Assembly: GCF_029869215.1 (NCBI RefSeq)
Contig: NZ_JARWPM010000453.1
Location: 1 to 44,221, forward strand
DNA: 44,221 nucleotides
Source: Nocardia carnea
Lineage (GTDB): Bacteria > Actinomycetota > Actinomycetes > Mycobacteriales > Mycobacteriaceae
Direction: 5' to 3'
Made by a program: the position numbers and the translations under genes. Position 1 is the first letter of the stretch; every line of letters starts with the position of its first letter. Below, in pieces: positions 8,634-16,879 of this stretch. The notes under the pieces are model-generated. The model was not told where the DNA came from. It searched no databases and was given only the letters and a program-made list of their open reading frames with translations.

Positions 8634-8669
8634 ACCGGCCCTGTTCAGGACACCTCTTCCGGAGCCCGA

Positions 8670-10268
8670 TCAGCCGGGAACATCCGTATCGCCGGACCGG
8701 TCATCGGTCGCCGGCACGGCCTCTCCGACACCGTGTTCTACCGAGATGGGCAGCTCGATGCCGGGCGGGCGCCGGAAGCCGGCGAACCCGCCCAGCTCAC
8801 CTGCCCCGTCCGCCATTACCTCCGCGATCGGCGTCAGCTCGCCCGCGATGATGACATCCACTGTGCCGCCGTCCGGATGACCCGCCGTCTTCTGTACCCG
8901 TACCAGGGCTGTTCCGTTGTCGAATGTGATGATGTCCCCGCTCATCAGATCGTTGGGGTCGACTCGTGCCAGCGCCTTCTCGTCGGCCCACGCGGCTTCG
9001 GTACCGGCGTAGGCGGCCTGCGCATCGGTAGCGCTCTTGTTCTCGTAGGCACGGTCGTACGCAGCGGCTACGCTCGCCGACACTGTTTCCGTCACGTTGT
9101 CTCCGGCGTGGGTGTACACAACACCCTTTCCCTCGTCACGCGTCCCCGCAGGTGAGGATGGCACAACCGACCGCGGCGGGGTCTGCGCGGGCCGTCCCGG
9201 TGGTTCCGTGGCCGGTGCCTGATCCGCCGGTGGCCGGTGGGACCACGGCGTCGGACCAGGCTGTTGCGGGGCGGGTGACACGGAGGGCGCCTGCGCTCCC
9301 GGCCCCGGACCGGTACCGTGTTCGCCGCCTTCCTCAAGATCGGGTTCGGGATCGGCCGACCCGGTGTCCGGCATATTCGACAGCAGCAACGGAAGCATCA
9401 ACTCGGCCGGGTCGAACTGCTGTCCTCCGCCGGCCGGAACTCCCGTGGCGGGCTGGTCCGACCCGGTACTTCCCTGGGACGGCCGGTCGTCCAGGGCACC
9501 GGTGTTCTCGTCCGAGCGGCCGGTCGACGAGTCACCGCCGACGCCGGCGCCGGCAGCAGATCCGGAATCGAGGGCCGAACCCTGCTCGCTCCCAGCGGAG
9601 ACCGCACCGACGCTGCCCGCATTGCCTGAATCGGCACCAGCGCTACCCACCGCGCCCCGAGCACCGGCATCATCCTCTGCGCTGTAATCACCGGCATCAT
9701 CTTCTGCATCGGAATCACCGGCACCGTTCTCTGCGCCGGAACCACCGGCATCACCCTCCGTGCCGGAATCACCGGCACCGTCCTCCGTGCCCGGATCACC
9801 GGCAACTTTTTCGGGGGCCGGCGCATCGGCAGCATCCTTCGCTGCCCGATCACCGGAATCCTCCGCACCCGAATCGATAGCAGCGCTGACACCGAAAGCA
9901 GCTGCGGCACCGGCCACTATGCCGACACCGGCACGACCGTCGAATCGCAGATGTTCTGCCCTCTTCTCCTTCGCTTCTGCTCGCTCCTTCTCCTTGCGCT
10001 CCTTCTTGTCTGCTTTCTCCTGTTGCTTCTCTTGCTTTTTACGATCCTTCTCCTCGGCTCTATCCGCCGCCGCCTTGTCCTTCTCATCTATTTTCAGCTG
10101 TTCCTCTGCGAGATAGCTTTCGTGCTCGAAGACCCGAGCCGCATCCCTCCCCGCGCCCGAGAATTTGTGAAACACCCGCGCGCTGCCTTGCGCTGCTTTG
10201 TCCGTCGCATCTTTGAGCTGCGCGACGATCTGCAGAGCGAGACCACCGAGTTTTCCCTCAGCTGGCAT
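8670..10268 (-). CDS. Large coiled-coil/acidic protein, type VII-secretion style, unknown function
   Basis: A 532-residue protein with no recognised catalytic domain. In order: a helical N-terminus; a very charged Lys/Glu coiled coil (about 55-107); a Gly/Ala hydrophobic stretch (about 112-131) that could be one membrane segment; five 9-residue acidic repeats (about 157-201); a disordered Ser/Gly/Pro region containing ELMLPLLLSNM; and a C-terminal domain (about 419-505) with GDIITFDNGTALV and a closing FAGFRRPPGIEL. That last domain recurs in the 820-residue protein at 28918-31380. The ATG at 10268 follows GGGGAG with 7 nt. The composition resembles substrates or accessory proteins of mycobacterial ESX loci, but no ESX machinery is present. 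The coordinates of the coding frame are well supported; the role is not. Confidence 0.75.
   Translation of the reverse strand: MPAEGKLGGLALQIVAQLKDATDKAAQGSARVFHKFSGAGRDAARVFEHESYLAEEQLKIDEKDKAAADRAEEKDRKKQEKQQEKADKKERKEKERAEAKEKRAEHLRFDGRAGVGIVAGAAAAFGVSAAIDSGAEDSGDRAAKDAADAPAPEKVAGDPGTEDGAGDSGTEGDAGGSGAENGAGDSDAEDDAGDYSAEDDAGARGAVGSAGADSGNAGSVGAVSAGSEQGSALDSGSAAGAGVGGDSSTGRSDENTGALDDRPSQGSTGSDQPATGVPAGGGQQFDPAELMLPLLLSNMPDTGSADPEPDLEEGGEHGTGPGPGAQAPSVSPAPQQPGPTPWSHRPPADQAPATEPPGRPAQTPPRSVVPSSPAGTRDEGKGVVYTHAGDNVTETVSASVAAAYDRAYENKSATDAQAAYAGTEAAWADEKALARVDPNDLMSGDIITFDNGTALVRVQKTAGHPDGGTVDVIIAGELTPIAEVMADGAGELGGFAGFRRPPGIELPISVEHGVGEAVPATDDRSGDTDVPG
9666..9800 (-). repeat. Five 27-bp in-frame repeats (9-aa acidic units)
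   Basis: Within the acidic-protein gene five consecutive units translate as GDPGTEDGA, GDSGTEGDA, GGSGAENGA, GDSDAEDDA and GDYSAEDDA. The DNA is similar between units but not identical, pointing to an older expansion. Repeat number may vary between strains. Confidence 0.8.
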
Positions 10269-10702
10269 TCTCGACTCCCCGAATCCCCGGTACGACCAGG
10301 CCGGCGGCGCAGGCGGCACTTAACCCGAACCGGCCACCCCGGCATTTCATCGAATACGCGTAGTAACACTCTCGAGGAAATCAACGCTAGCCAGGTAGCA
10401 GCGATGGAATCAACTATGGAGATTGTAAAATCGACGTTCTCCACCTGCCACACCGTAACTCAGTCGGTCCGCCCACACTTTCGTCATGAATCGAATCAAA
10501 ATTTACATTCTTCGAACATGAACCAGTAGAAATTGATTGCCCGATGAATTCGTCGCGCCCACTCCGGGTTCCGAACTGTCACGCTCCACACCGCGGCGGA
10601 CATGTGCAGCTGCGTCATCGATAGCCGCGGTATCCGATGCCGGCGCCCGAAGACAGCTCCTCCTGGCCGGATAGCGGAGCGCGCGCATGGGGGCGAGCGG
10701 TG
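10269..10702. other. Intergenic, relatively AT-rich; no gene seen
   Basis: The stretch between the acidic-protein gene and the CoA-transferase is noticeably richer in A and T than its surroundings (mainly 10375-10560), including TTCGAA and repeated TTCATG on the minus strand. It presumably carries the promoter of the minus-strand gene. None of the short open frames here has coding character. Confidence 0.5.
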
Positions 10703-10730
10703 GTTACGGCTCCGGACACGGCGATAGGAT
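10703..10730 (+). promoter_or_regulatory. Leaderless promoter of the CoA-transferase gene
   Basis: TTACGG (10703-10708), a 16-bp spacer and TAGGAT (10725-10730) are followed by exactly 7 nt and the ATG at 10738. The spacing puts the transcript start on or next to the start codon. No Shine-Dalgarno sequence is present, which fits. Confidence 0.55.
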
Positions 10731-10737
10731 CGCGCAT

Positions 10738-11961
10738 ATGCCCTCCCCTCATACGTCCGCGACAACCGGCGCGCTGGACGGTATCCGCGTTCTCGAGATC
10801 GGCACCCTGATCTCCGGCCCCTTCGCCGGGCGGCTGTTGGGTGATATGGGCGCCGAGGTGATCAAACTCGAACCGCCGGACGCCCCCGACCCGCTGCGCA
10901 CGTGGGGCCAGGCCGAACTCGACGGCCACCATTTCTTCTGGACCGTGCACGCCCGCAACAAGAAGGCCGTCACCCTGAACCTGCGCGAGGACGCAGGGCG
11001 CGACGTGTTCCTGGAACTGGCCGAGAAATCCGACATCATCGTGGAGAACCTGCGTCCGGGCACTCTGGAACGGTGGGGGCTCGGGTACGACGTACTGCGC
11101 GAACGCAACCGCGGCATCATCCTGGTGCGGGTGTCCGGCTATGGGCAGACGGGTCCGGACGCCCAGAAAGCCGGCTACGCCTCGGTCGCCGAAGCTGCGA
11201 GCGGACTGCGCCATATGAACGGCTTCCCCGGCGGCCCGCCCCCGCGGCTGGCACTGTCGCTCGGCGACAGTCTCGCCGGAATGTTCGCCGCCCAGGGCGC
11301 ATTGGCGGCGTTGTACCGCCGGACGGTCACCGGAGAGGGCCAAATCGTCGACGCCGCCCTCACCGAAGCCTGTCTGGCCGTTCAGGAGTCCACCATCCCC
11401 GACTTCGATATCGGCGGTGTGGTCCGCGGCCCGTCCGGTACCCGGCTGGAAGGGATCGCGCCGTCGAATATCTACCGCACCGCCGACGGCAGCTGGGTGG
11501 TGATCGCCGCGAACCAGGACACGGTGTTCCGCCGATTGTGCACGGCTATGGGCCGGGCGGAACTGGCCACCGACGAACGGTTCGCGAACCATCTCGCCCG
11601 GGGTCGTAACCAGGACGAACTCGATAAGATCATCGGGGACTGGGCGGCGCAACGGCAGCCCGCCGAGATCATCGGCCTGCTGAACGAGGCGGGAGTGATC
11701 AGTGGCCCGATCAATACGGTCGCCGAAGTGGTCACCGACCCCCAGCTCAACGCACGGGGTATGATCGCCGATCATTACGACGAGCGGATTCAGCGAAATG
11801 TGAAGGGACCGGGTGTGATTCCCGTGCTTTCGGAGACACCCGGCGCCATTCGCAACGCGGGATCGGCACGACCGGGGCAGCACAACGACGACGTGTACAC
11901 CGGCCTCCTGGGTAAGTCCGCCGCCGAACTGGAAGCGTTGCGCACGCGGGGAATCATCTGA
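10738..11961 (+). CDS. Family III CoA-transferase (CaiB/BaiF)
   Basis: A 407-residue cytoplasmic enzyme that moves CoA between acyl groups through an aspartyl intermediate. Family features are the N-terminal GIRVLEIGTLISGPFAGRLLGDMGAEVIKLE (about 14-44), RNKKAVTLNLR, ENLRPGTLERWGLGYD, and LSLGDSLAGMFAAQGALAALYRR, whose GDS should contain the catalytic aspartate (equivalent to Asp169 of formyl-CoA transferase). Length is normal. I use the ATG at 10738, not the longer frame from 10687, because a -10 box sits between the two. The acyl substrate is not predictable; no acyl-CoA partner gene is adjacent on this strand. Confidence 0.9.
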   Translation: MPSPHTSATTGALDGIRVLEIGTLISGPFAGRLLGDMGAEVIKLEPPDAPDPLRTWGQAELDGHHFFWTVHARNKKAVTLNLREDAGRDVFLELAEKSDIIVENLRPGTLERWGLGYDVLRERNRGIILVRVSGYGQTGPDAQKAGYASVAEAASGLRHMNGFPGGPPPRLALSLGDSLAGMFAAQGALAALYRRTVTGEGQIVDAALTEACLAVQESTIPDFDIGGVVRGPSGTRLEGIAPSNIYRTADGSWVVIAANQDTVFRRLCTAMGRAELATDERFANHLARGRNQDELDKIIGDWAAQRQPAEIIGLLNEAGVISGPINTVAEVVTDPQLNARGMIADHYDERIQRNVKGPGVIPVLSETPGAIRNAGSARPGQHNDDVYTGLLGKSAAELEALRTRGII

Positions 11962-11966
11962 CCGCG

Positions 11967-12146
11967 TCATGATTCGCGGACCGAATCCGCGGGCAGCCAC
12001 ACCAGCCGGGCACTCTGCTCCCACAGCCGGTCACAGCGGGCGGCATCGGTGGTGTGCGCGGCGGTGGGAACCGCTGCGCGTTCGACGAAGAACTTGCCGG
12101 TGGCACCGGCAACCTCCGGCGCTGCCGCCAGCCATACCGGCGTATC
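11967..12146 (-). pseudogene. 3'-remnant of a short-chain dehydrogenase/reductase
   Basis: The minus strand encodes a typical SDR C-terminus: DTPVWLAAAPEVAGATGKFF, then AARCDRLWEQSARLVW before the stop at 11967. Upstream of 12146 the similarity breaks up across frames (traces such as MVRSPVWLSARDSAERIGD), and no Rossmann GxxxGxG motif, YxxxK or start is present. The remnant fills the gap between the CoA-transferase and the P1 peptidase. I infer decay of a formerly complete gene. Confidence 0.6.
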
Positions 12147-12338
12147 CGTCCGATGATCTGCCGGCCCACCTGCGCCCCGAGCGATGGCGCCGCCGGCCCG
12201 CCCCGGGTATCTCCCGAGCGGCCTCGCCGGATCGAACGGCGGCGCATCGCCGATGCGTTCTGCCGAATCCCGTGCGCTGAGCCATACTGGCGACCGGACC
12301 ATGGATGCCGGTCGCACGACGACGTAGAGGGGATTGAT

Positions 12339-13202
12339 ATGTCGATCGGAGTTGCCGGTGTTCGTCTCGGGCACTGGTCGGATAGCGAAGGTGCGACCGG
12401 TTGTACCGTTCTAATCCTCCCGGAGGGAACGGTCGCCGCGGCCGAGGTACGCGGTGGTGCGCCCGCCAGCCGGGAACTGGATGCCCTCTCCCCGGACAAA
12501 ACCGTGGCGTCGATCGATGCTGTTCTACTCACCGGAGGATCGGCTTTCGGTCTCGCGGCGGCCGACGGTGTGATGCGCTATCTCGAGGAAGCCGGCCGCG
12601 GCGTACCGACCCCGGGCGGGCGGGTACCCATCGTTCCCGCATTGGCACTGTTCGACCTCGGGGCCGGTGACAGCAGCGCTCGCCCCACCGCCGAACACGG
12701 CTACGCGGCCGCCCGGGCGAGCACGGGCGAACAGGTGACCGCCGGCCGGATCGGCGCCGGAACAGGCGCCTACACCTCGCATTGGCGCGGTCCTCACCTA
12801 CGTCGTCCCGGCGGAATCGCCTATGCTCAACGGGAACTCGGCGAACTGGCGGTCGGCGCGTTGTGCGTCGTGAACGCATTCGGCGATATCGACGACGGAA
12901 CCTCCGATATCGCCTTGGACTCCGTGGCGACGCTCGCTCAACCCTTCGAATTCGCCGAAGCCCGTACGCACACCACCATCGGCGTGGTCGTAACCAACGC
13001 CCGCCTGGACAAGATGGGCTGCTATATCGCCGCCCAGGGCGCCCACGACGGCTTGGCCCGCGCGCTGACACCTCCGCATACCCGGTTCGACGGGGACGGA
13101 TTCATCGCCGCGGCCACCGGCAAGGTCGCAGCCGATATCGACACCGTCCGGCTGATGGCGCTCGCCTCGGTGACCGCGGCCATCCGGTCCGTGTCGCCGT
13201 GA
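12339..13202 (+). CDS. P1-family (S58/DmpA-like) peptidase
   Basis: A 287-residue protein of the DmpA/BapA-like N-terminal-nucleophile superfamily, enzymes that self-cleave and act as aminopeptidases or on beta-peptides. Diagnostic segments are VRLGHWSDSEGATGCTVLILPEG, the AEVRGGAPASRELDAL block, VLLTGGSAFGLAAADGVMRYLEE, and the autoprocessing region with HTTIGVVVTNARL, where the second Thr would be the nucleophile. In relatives I know, Asn usually precedes TTIGVV; here it is His, a difference worth noting but not clearly inactivating. ATG 12339 follows AGAGGGG. Cytoplasmic; physiological substrate unknown. Confidence 0.87.
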   Translation: MSIGVAGVRLGHWSDSEGATGCTVLILPEGTVAAAEVRGGAPASRELDALSPDKTVASIDAVLLTGGSAFGLAAADGVMRYLEEAGRGVPTPGGRVPIVPALALFDLGAGDSSARPTAEHGYAAARASTGEQVTAGRIGAGTGAYTSHWRGPHLRRPGGIAYAQRELGELAVGALCVVNAFGDIDDGTSDIALDSVATLAQPFEFAEARTHTTIGVVVTNARLDKMGCYIAAQGAHDGLARALTPPHTRFDGDGFIAAATGKVAADIDTVRLMALASVTAAIRSVSP

Positions 13203-13294
13203 CGACGCCCGCGTACCACACAGTCTCGTCGCTGCCTCCGGCCTGCGGGCCGCGCCGCGCGAACCGGTGGCGGTGGCCACTCCGCACTGCCCGA

Positions 13295-14467
13295 TCAGAG
13301 CAGGGCGGTACGGGGTGGTTTCAGGCCGATGGCGGTGGCGCCGGCGAGTTCGCGCGTGGTGTCGTAGTCGAAGATCACGTGGCCGCTCAACACGTCCACG
13401 TCGCGTTTCAGGCGTTGTAGTGGATGGTCGGTGAAGTGGACACTCGCGCCGGATGCGTGCAGGAGGTCGGCGATGATCGCGCGGGATTCGCGCACGATGT
13501 GGGCGGCGGCGAGGCGGGCCTGCGCGCGGACCGGGATCTGGACGGGGAGGCCGGCATCGAGGAGTGTTTCGATCTCGGCGACGGCGTCGTCGCGCAGGGC
13601 GCGCAGCGCGCGTAACCGCACCTGTGCTTGACCCAGATGCGCCTGGGCCATGGGTTTGTCCTGCTGGCGGCCGCCGCCTTCGTAGAGGATGCGGCCTTCG
13701 AGACGGTCGGCGTACAGGTCGGTGGCCCGTTCGGCGGCCCCGAGGGCGGGCATGGCAGCGGCCAGGGCGAGGGCGGGGACCAAGGGCCAGCGATAGGTGG
13801 TGGCCTCGTGCAGGGTGGCGCCGGGGGCCGTGCCGCTGGTGATATCGGCGGAGCGGACCAACCGGTGGCCCGGAACTCGCGCGTCACGGATCACCACATC
13901 GTTGGAGCCGGTGGCGCGCATCCCTTCGGTGTGCCAGACGTCGTCGACGGTGATATCGGTGGCGGGCAGCAGGGCCAGCGCCGGGTAGAGGCCGTCGTCG
14001 GGTCCGCACAGGGCACCGACCATGATCCAGTTCGCGCCCATCACGCCGGTGGCCCAGGACCAGCGGCCGGACAGAGTGATACCGCCGCCTTCGGCGGGGA
14101 GCCCCCGGCCGGTGGGCGCGAGCGGGGCGGGGCACAGGAACGGGCCGCCGCCGTAGGCCTCGGCCTGCGCTTGTTCGGGGAACAGGGCGAGCAGCCAATT
14201 GTGCAGGGTGTAGAAGCCCAGGGTCCATGCGCTGGAGACGCAGCCGTGGGCCATGCGGCGGATGGGGTCGAGGATTTCGGGGAATTTCTCTTCCCGGCCG
14301 CCGAAGCGTTTCGGCACCAGATATCCGAGGAATCCCGAGGCGATCGCCTCGGTGCGGGTCTCGTCCGGTAGCCGGCGCAATTCTTCTGCGGCCTGGGCCC
14401 TTTCGGCCAGGGCGTCGATGAAGTTCTGGGTGATTCCGGGAGTGCTGTCCGGCTCGGCCGCAACCAT
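13295..14467 (-). CDS. Acyl-CoA-dehydrogenase-fold flavin-dependent monooxygenase
   Basis: A 390-residue protein with the three-domain acyl-CoA dehydrogenase fold. Its C-terminal part (LLHASGASVHFTDHPLQRLKRDVDVLSGHVIFDYDTTRELAGA) matches the HpaB/HsaA-type group D flavin monooxygenases better than true dehydrogenases, and I do not see the usual dehydrogenase catalytic Glu context. Such enzymes use reduced flavin from a partner reductase to hydroxylate aromatic or sulfur compounds. No flavin reductase gene is adjacent. I start at ATG 14467; the open frame continues far upstream but reads the antisense of gene A. It is divergent from the nuclease-helicase cassette. Confidence 0.82.
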   Translation of the reverse strand: MVAAEPDSTPGITQNFIDALAERAQAAEELRRLPDETRTEAIASGFLGYLVPKRFGGREEKFPEILDPIRRMAHGCVSSAWTLGFYTLHNWLLALFPEQAQAEAYGGGPFLCPAPLAPTGRGLPAEGGGITLSGRWSWATGVMGANWIMVGALCGPDDGLYPALALLPATDITVDDVWHTEGMRATGSNDVVIRDARVPGHRLVRSADITSGTAPGATLHEATTYRWPLVPALALAAAMPALGAAERATDLYADRLEGRILYEGGGRQQDKPMAQAHLGQAQVRLRALRALRDDAVAEIETLLDAGLPVQIPVRAQARLAAAHIVRESRAIIADLLHASGASVHFTDHPLQRLKRDVDVLSGHVIFDYDTTRELAGATAIGLKPPRTALL

Positions 14468-14547
14468 GAGCGCGACCGTAACATACCCAAAAGTATGGAG
14501 GAGGCCGCTTTCCGAATCCGGTAATCCGGGCGACATACCGCGGCAAA

Positions 14548-14589
14548 TACTGGCATTTACTGGACTTCCCTGGAATTGCGTCCTAGATT
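14548..14589 (+). promoter_or_regulatory. Leaderless promoter of the nuclease-helicase cassette with phased TGG repeats
   Basis: TGGACT (14561-14566), a 17-bp spacer and TAGATT (14584-14589) are followed by 7 nt and the ATG of gene A at 14597. TACTGG occurs at 14548 and again at 14558, and TGG recurs exactly every 10 bp at 14551, 14561 and 14571. The phased triplets overlap the -35 element and could be an operator. No regulator gene lies within the cassette, unless gene A is one. Confidence 0.5.
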
Positions 14590-14596
14590 CTCCCCC

Positions 14597-15379
14597 ATGC
14601 CCACCGCCGAGGCGCTGGAACAGCGCATAGCCGAGCTGCGTACGCAGGTGCGCCGGGCCGCGGGCTCCGGTGACCGGACCGCGGCCGGGCGGCTGCGCGC
14701 GGAATTGCGGGCAGCCGAAGCGGAATGGGACGCGGCCGTTCTCGGCGGCCCCGAACCGGCCGAACCGGCCCGCCAGCTTTCGGGGGCGGTACCGGTTCGC
14801 GAACACGTGCACCGGGCGCTCACCCTGCTGTCGGTGCCCGCCGCCCCGAAACTCGTTCTCGCGGTGCACGAGGCGTTCTTCTCCGGGGAACTCGTGGCGG
14901 CCCGGCTCACCAGTTTGCGCCGGGACGAGGAGCGATCGTTCCGCGCGGCGCCGTACGCCCGCCCGTACTACGTCTGCGCGGCCCTGACCACCGATCTGCT
15001 GGCCCCGGCGCGCGGGTTGCTGGCGGTGAGCACGTGGCCGCTCGCGCAGCGTATGGTCGGGCCGTTGAGCCCGCGGGTGGACCTGCTCACCGCCGCGACC
15101 CGGCTGGCCCGGTACCTGGCCGACCACGGCAGTACGCCGGCGGGGCAGCGGGTGCTGTGGCAGCTGGCGGTCTCCATCCCGGGCGCGACCGACGGGCCGT
15201 CGATCGACCCGGCGGTGGTGCTCGCGGCGGCGGAACGCGAGCTCGAGGTGCACAAAGACGACGACACACAGCAGCGGGCCGACGCCGCGCGGCGGGCGGA
15301 GCGGCAACTGGCGGAGCCCGCGGCGCAATTGTTCGGTACGCGGCTCACCGTGGCCGAACGGCGAAGGAACGAGGCCTGA
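14597..15379 (+). CDS. Cassette gene A: coiled-coil protein of unknown function
   Basis: A 260-residue protein that I do not recognise. Residues 3-47 are a heptad-like, charged helix (LEQRIAELRTQVRRAA then LRAELRAAEAEWDAAV), good for a coiled coil. The middle (about 58-165) is a compact helical region with conserved-looking aromatic patches (YARPYYVCAAL, LSTWPLAQRMVGPLSPRVDLL) and could be a winged helix. The C-terminus is Ala/Arg/Glu-rich helix. No signal peptide or membrane segment. It is the first gene of the run, driven by a leaderless promoter, with one base between its stop and the start of nuclease gene B. By position it may recruit, sense or regulate the B-C-D machinery; this is inference. 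Confidence 0.85.
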   Translation: MPTAEALEQRIAELRTQVRRAAGSGDRTAAGRLRAELRAAEAEWDAAVLGGPEPAEPARQLSGAVPVREHVHRALTLLSVPAAPKLVLAVHEAFFSGELVAARLTSLRRDEERSFRAAPYARPYYVCAALTTDLLAPARGLLAVSTWPLAQRMVGPLSPRVDLLTAATRLARYLADHGSTPAGQRVLWQLAVSIPGATDGPSIDPAVVLAAAERELEVHKDDDTQQRADAARRAERQLAEPAAQLFGTRLTVAERRRNEA

Positions 15380-15380
15380 G

Positions 15381-16478
15381 ATGACGCTGGCACAGAAATC
15401 CCTCACCACCCGCCTGGACGAGTTGCGCGGCGCCGCACCCACCAGCCGGCACAATGCGCGCACCATCGCGGCACTCACCGCCAACCCCGGCTGCGCGCGG
15501 CGGGCGTTACTGGACGCGGCGGCCGTGGACAAAACCGTGATCGCGCGGGAACTCGGCTTCCCGCCGCAGTTCGGTCAGTCCCCGTTCGCGATCACCCGCG
15601 GCAACTCCTTCGAGGCGATGGTGAAGGCGCACGGCTGCGCCGAACTGCTGCGATTGCTACGCGAGGAACTCGGGCTGAGCATTCCCGAAGTCGGCTACCA
15701 CGATCTGGCGACCGTCGGCGACAACGCCACCAATTCGGTTCGCTACCAGCGCACCAAACAGCTCCTCGGGCAGGCGCTGAGCACCGGGCAGGGTACCCTG
15801 TTCGACCATCCGATGCTGCGCCTGGAAATCGCCGGTGCCACCGCCTATCTGGAACCCGATGTGGTGGCGTTGCAGATCGGCGGCAAATTCTACGTCGTGG
15901 AGATCAAATCGTTCGCCATCGTCGACGGCCAGGCCGATCCCGCGCAGGTGGCCTCGGCGGCGCGGCAGTCGGCCGTGTATGTGCTGGCGATGCGGGAGCT
16001 GTTGCGCGAACTCGGACACGGGCCCGGCGAGGTGGCGCACGAGTCGATTCTGGTGGCCGCGCGAGATTTCACGAACCGGCCGGTCGCGGCGAAACTGGAT
16101 CTGCGCAAACAGCTCGCGGTGATCGGCCGGCAGTTGTCGCGGCTCACCTCCATCGATGCGCTGCTGGACCTCATCCCCCCGGGCGCTTCGTTCACCCCGG
16201 GCGAGGGGTTGGCGGACACCATCGCGGCGATTCCCTCGCGGTACGCGCCGGAATGTATGTCCAGCTGCGAGCTGGCGTTCGCCTGCCGTGCGGAGGCGCG
16301 GGCGCAGGGGTCGGTGGATACGCTGGGGCGCGGGGTCTGTGACGATCTCGGCGGTATCGACAACCTCGACACCGTGCTCGCACTCGCCGAGGGCACCCTG
16401 GAACCCGGCCCGGAGCATGCCGATATCGCCGAAATGCTGCGCCGCGCACAAACCCTGCGACTCGAGGTCGCGGGATGA
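15381..16478 (+). CDS. Cassette gene B: Cas4/AddB-like Fe-S PD-(D/E)XK nuclease
   Basis: A 365-residue protein with the signature of a RecB-family nuclease. The catalytic motif is AYLEPDVV (Asp160), YVVEIKSF (Glu174, Lys176), then a downstream Gln in ARQSAVYVL (Gln196). A helix with RGNSFEAM (Glu78) sits where Cas4 enzymes have their conserved N-terminal acidic motif. Cysteines are at 38, 292, 296 and 302, that is one N-terminal Cys followed by a late C-x3-C-x5-C, the layout that holds a 4Fe-4S cluster in Cas4, AddB and Dna2. Likely activity is single-strand DNA exo- or endonuclease. ATG 15381 follows the gene A stop by one base. The stop overlaps the ATG of the 75-bp repeat frame (ATGA at 16475). 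The pairing with helicase gene D resembles Dna2 in two pieces. Confidence 0.85.
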   Translation: MTLAQKSLTTRLDELRGAAPTSRHNARTIAALTANPGCARRALLDAAAVDKTVIARELGFPPQFGQSPFAITRGNSFEAMVKAHGCAELLRLLREELGLSIPEVGYHDLATVGDNATNSVRYQRTKQLLGQALSTGQGTLFDHPMLRLEIAGATAYLEPDVVALQIGGKFYVVEIKSFAIVDGQADPAQVASAARQSAVYVLAMRELLRELGHGPGEVAHESILVAARDFTNRPVAAKLDLRKQLAVIGRQLSRLTSIDALLDLIPPGASFTPGEGLADTIAAIPSRYAPECMSSCELAFACRAEARAQGSVDTLGRGVCDDLGGIDNLDTVLALAEGTLEPGPEHADIAEMLRRAQTLRLEVAG

Positions 16479-16879
16479 GCGGGTCAGGCCCGGAGGCGGT
16501 AGCGCAGCGTCACCACGCAGGGCCCCCGCTCGTCCCCATAGGACACAGCATGAGCGGGTCAGGCCCGGAGGCGGCAGCGCAGCGTCACCACGCAGGGCCC
16601 CCGGTCATCCCCATAGGACACAGCATGAGCGGGTCAGGCCCGGAGGCGGCAGCGCAGCGTCACCACGCAAGCCCCACGGTCATCCCCCAGAGACGCAGTG
16701 TCAGTGGATCGAGATCGGTGGTGGTAGCCCGGCGGACTTACGCAGGAGCCCCGCTCATCGCCCCGGGGCACAGCATCAGCGGGTCGGGCCGGGCAGCGGT
16801 CGCGCAGCGAAACCACGCAGGAGCCCCGCTCATGCATGTTGGGCACAGCCTGAGCGGATCAGGGCCGGTGGCGGTATGA
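16475..16879 (+). repeat. MIRU-like 75-bp tandem repeat, open in frame (134-codon ORF)
   Basis: Five full 75-bp units start at 16475, 16550, 16625, 16700 and 16775, with a partial sixth from 16850. Units 1-3 are nearly identical; units 4-5 have diverged. Because 75 is divisible by three, a frame stays open from an ATG at 16475, overlapping the gene B stop as ATGA, to a TGA at 16877-16879, overlapping the gene C ATG as ATGA. It encodes 25-residue units such as MSGSGPEAVAQRHHAG. The frame of gene C is also open throughout. This architecture, short repeats between operon genes with start/stop overlaps on both sides, is that of mycobacterial interspersed repetitive units. Whether the 134-residue product accumulates is unknown; the repeat may mainly keep ribosomes moving from B to C. 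Confidence 0.85.

Noticed and set aside
9318..10116. Plus-strand frames antisense to the coiled-coil gene, one Leu/Phe-rich like a membrane protein
   Set aside because: Composition is the predictable antisense of Lys/Glu-rich codons.
13295..15532. A 745-codon fusion of the monooxygenase with upstream sequence
   Set aside because: The part beyond 14467 reads the antisense of gene A and has no domain; a normal start exists at 14467.
16156..16875. A 240-codon N-terminal extension of gene C
   Set aside because: It overlaps the nuclease gene out of frame and then reads the 75-bp repeat; the ATGA overlap at 16876 gives a natural start, although an extension within the repeat cannot be wholly excluded.
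16475..16879. CRISPR array
   Set aside because: Units are contiguous tandem copies with no unique spacers and remain open in frame.
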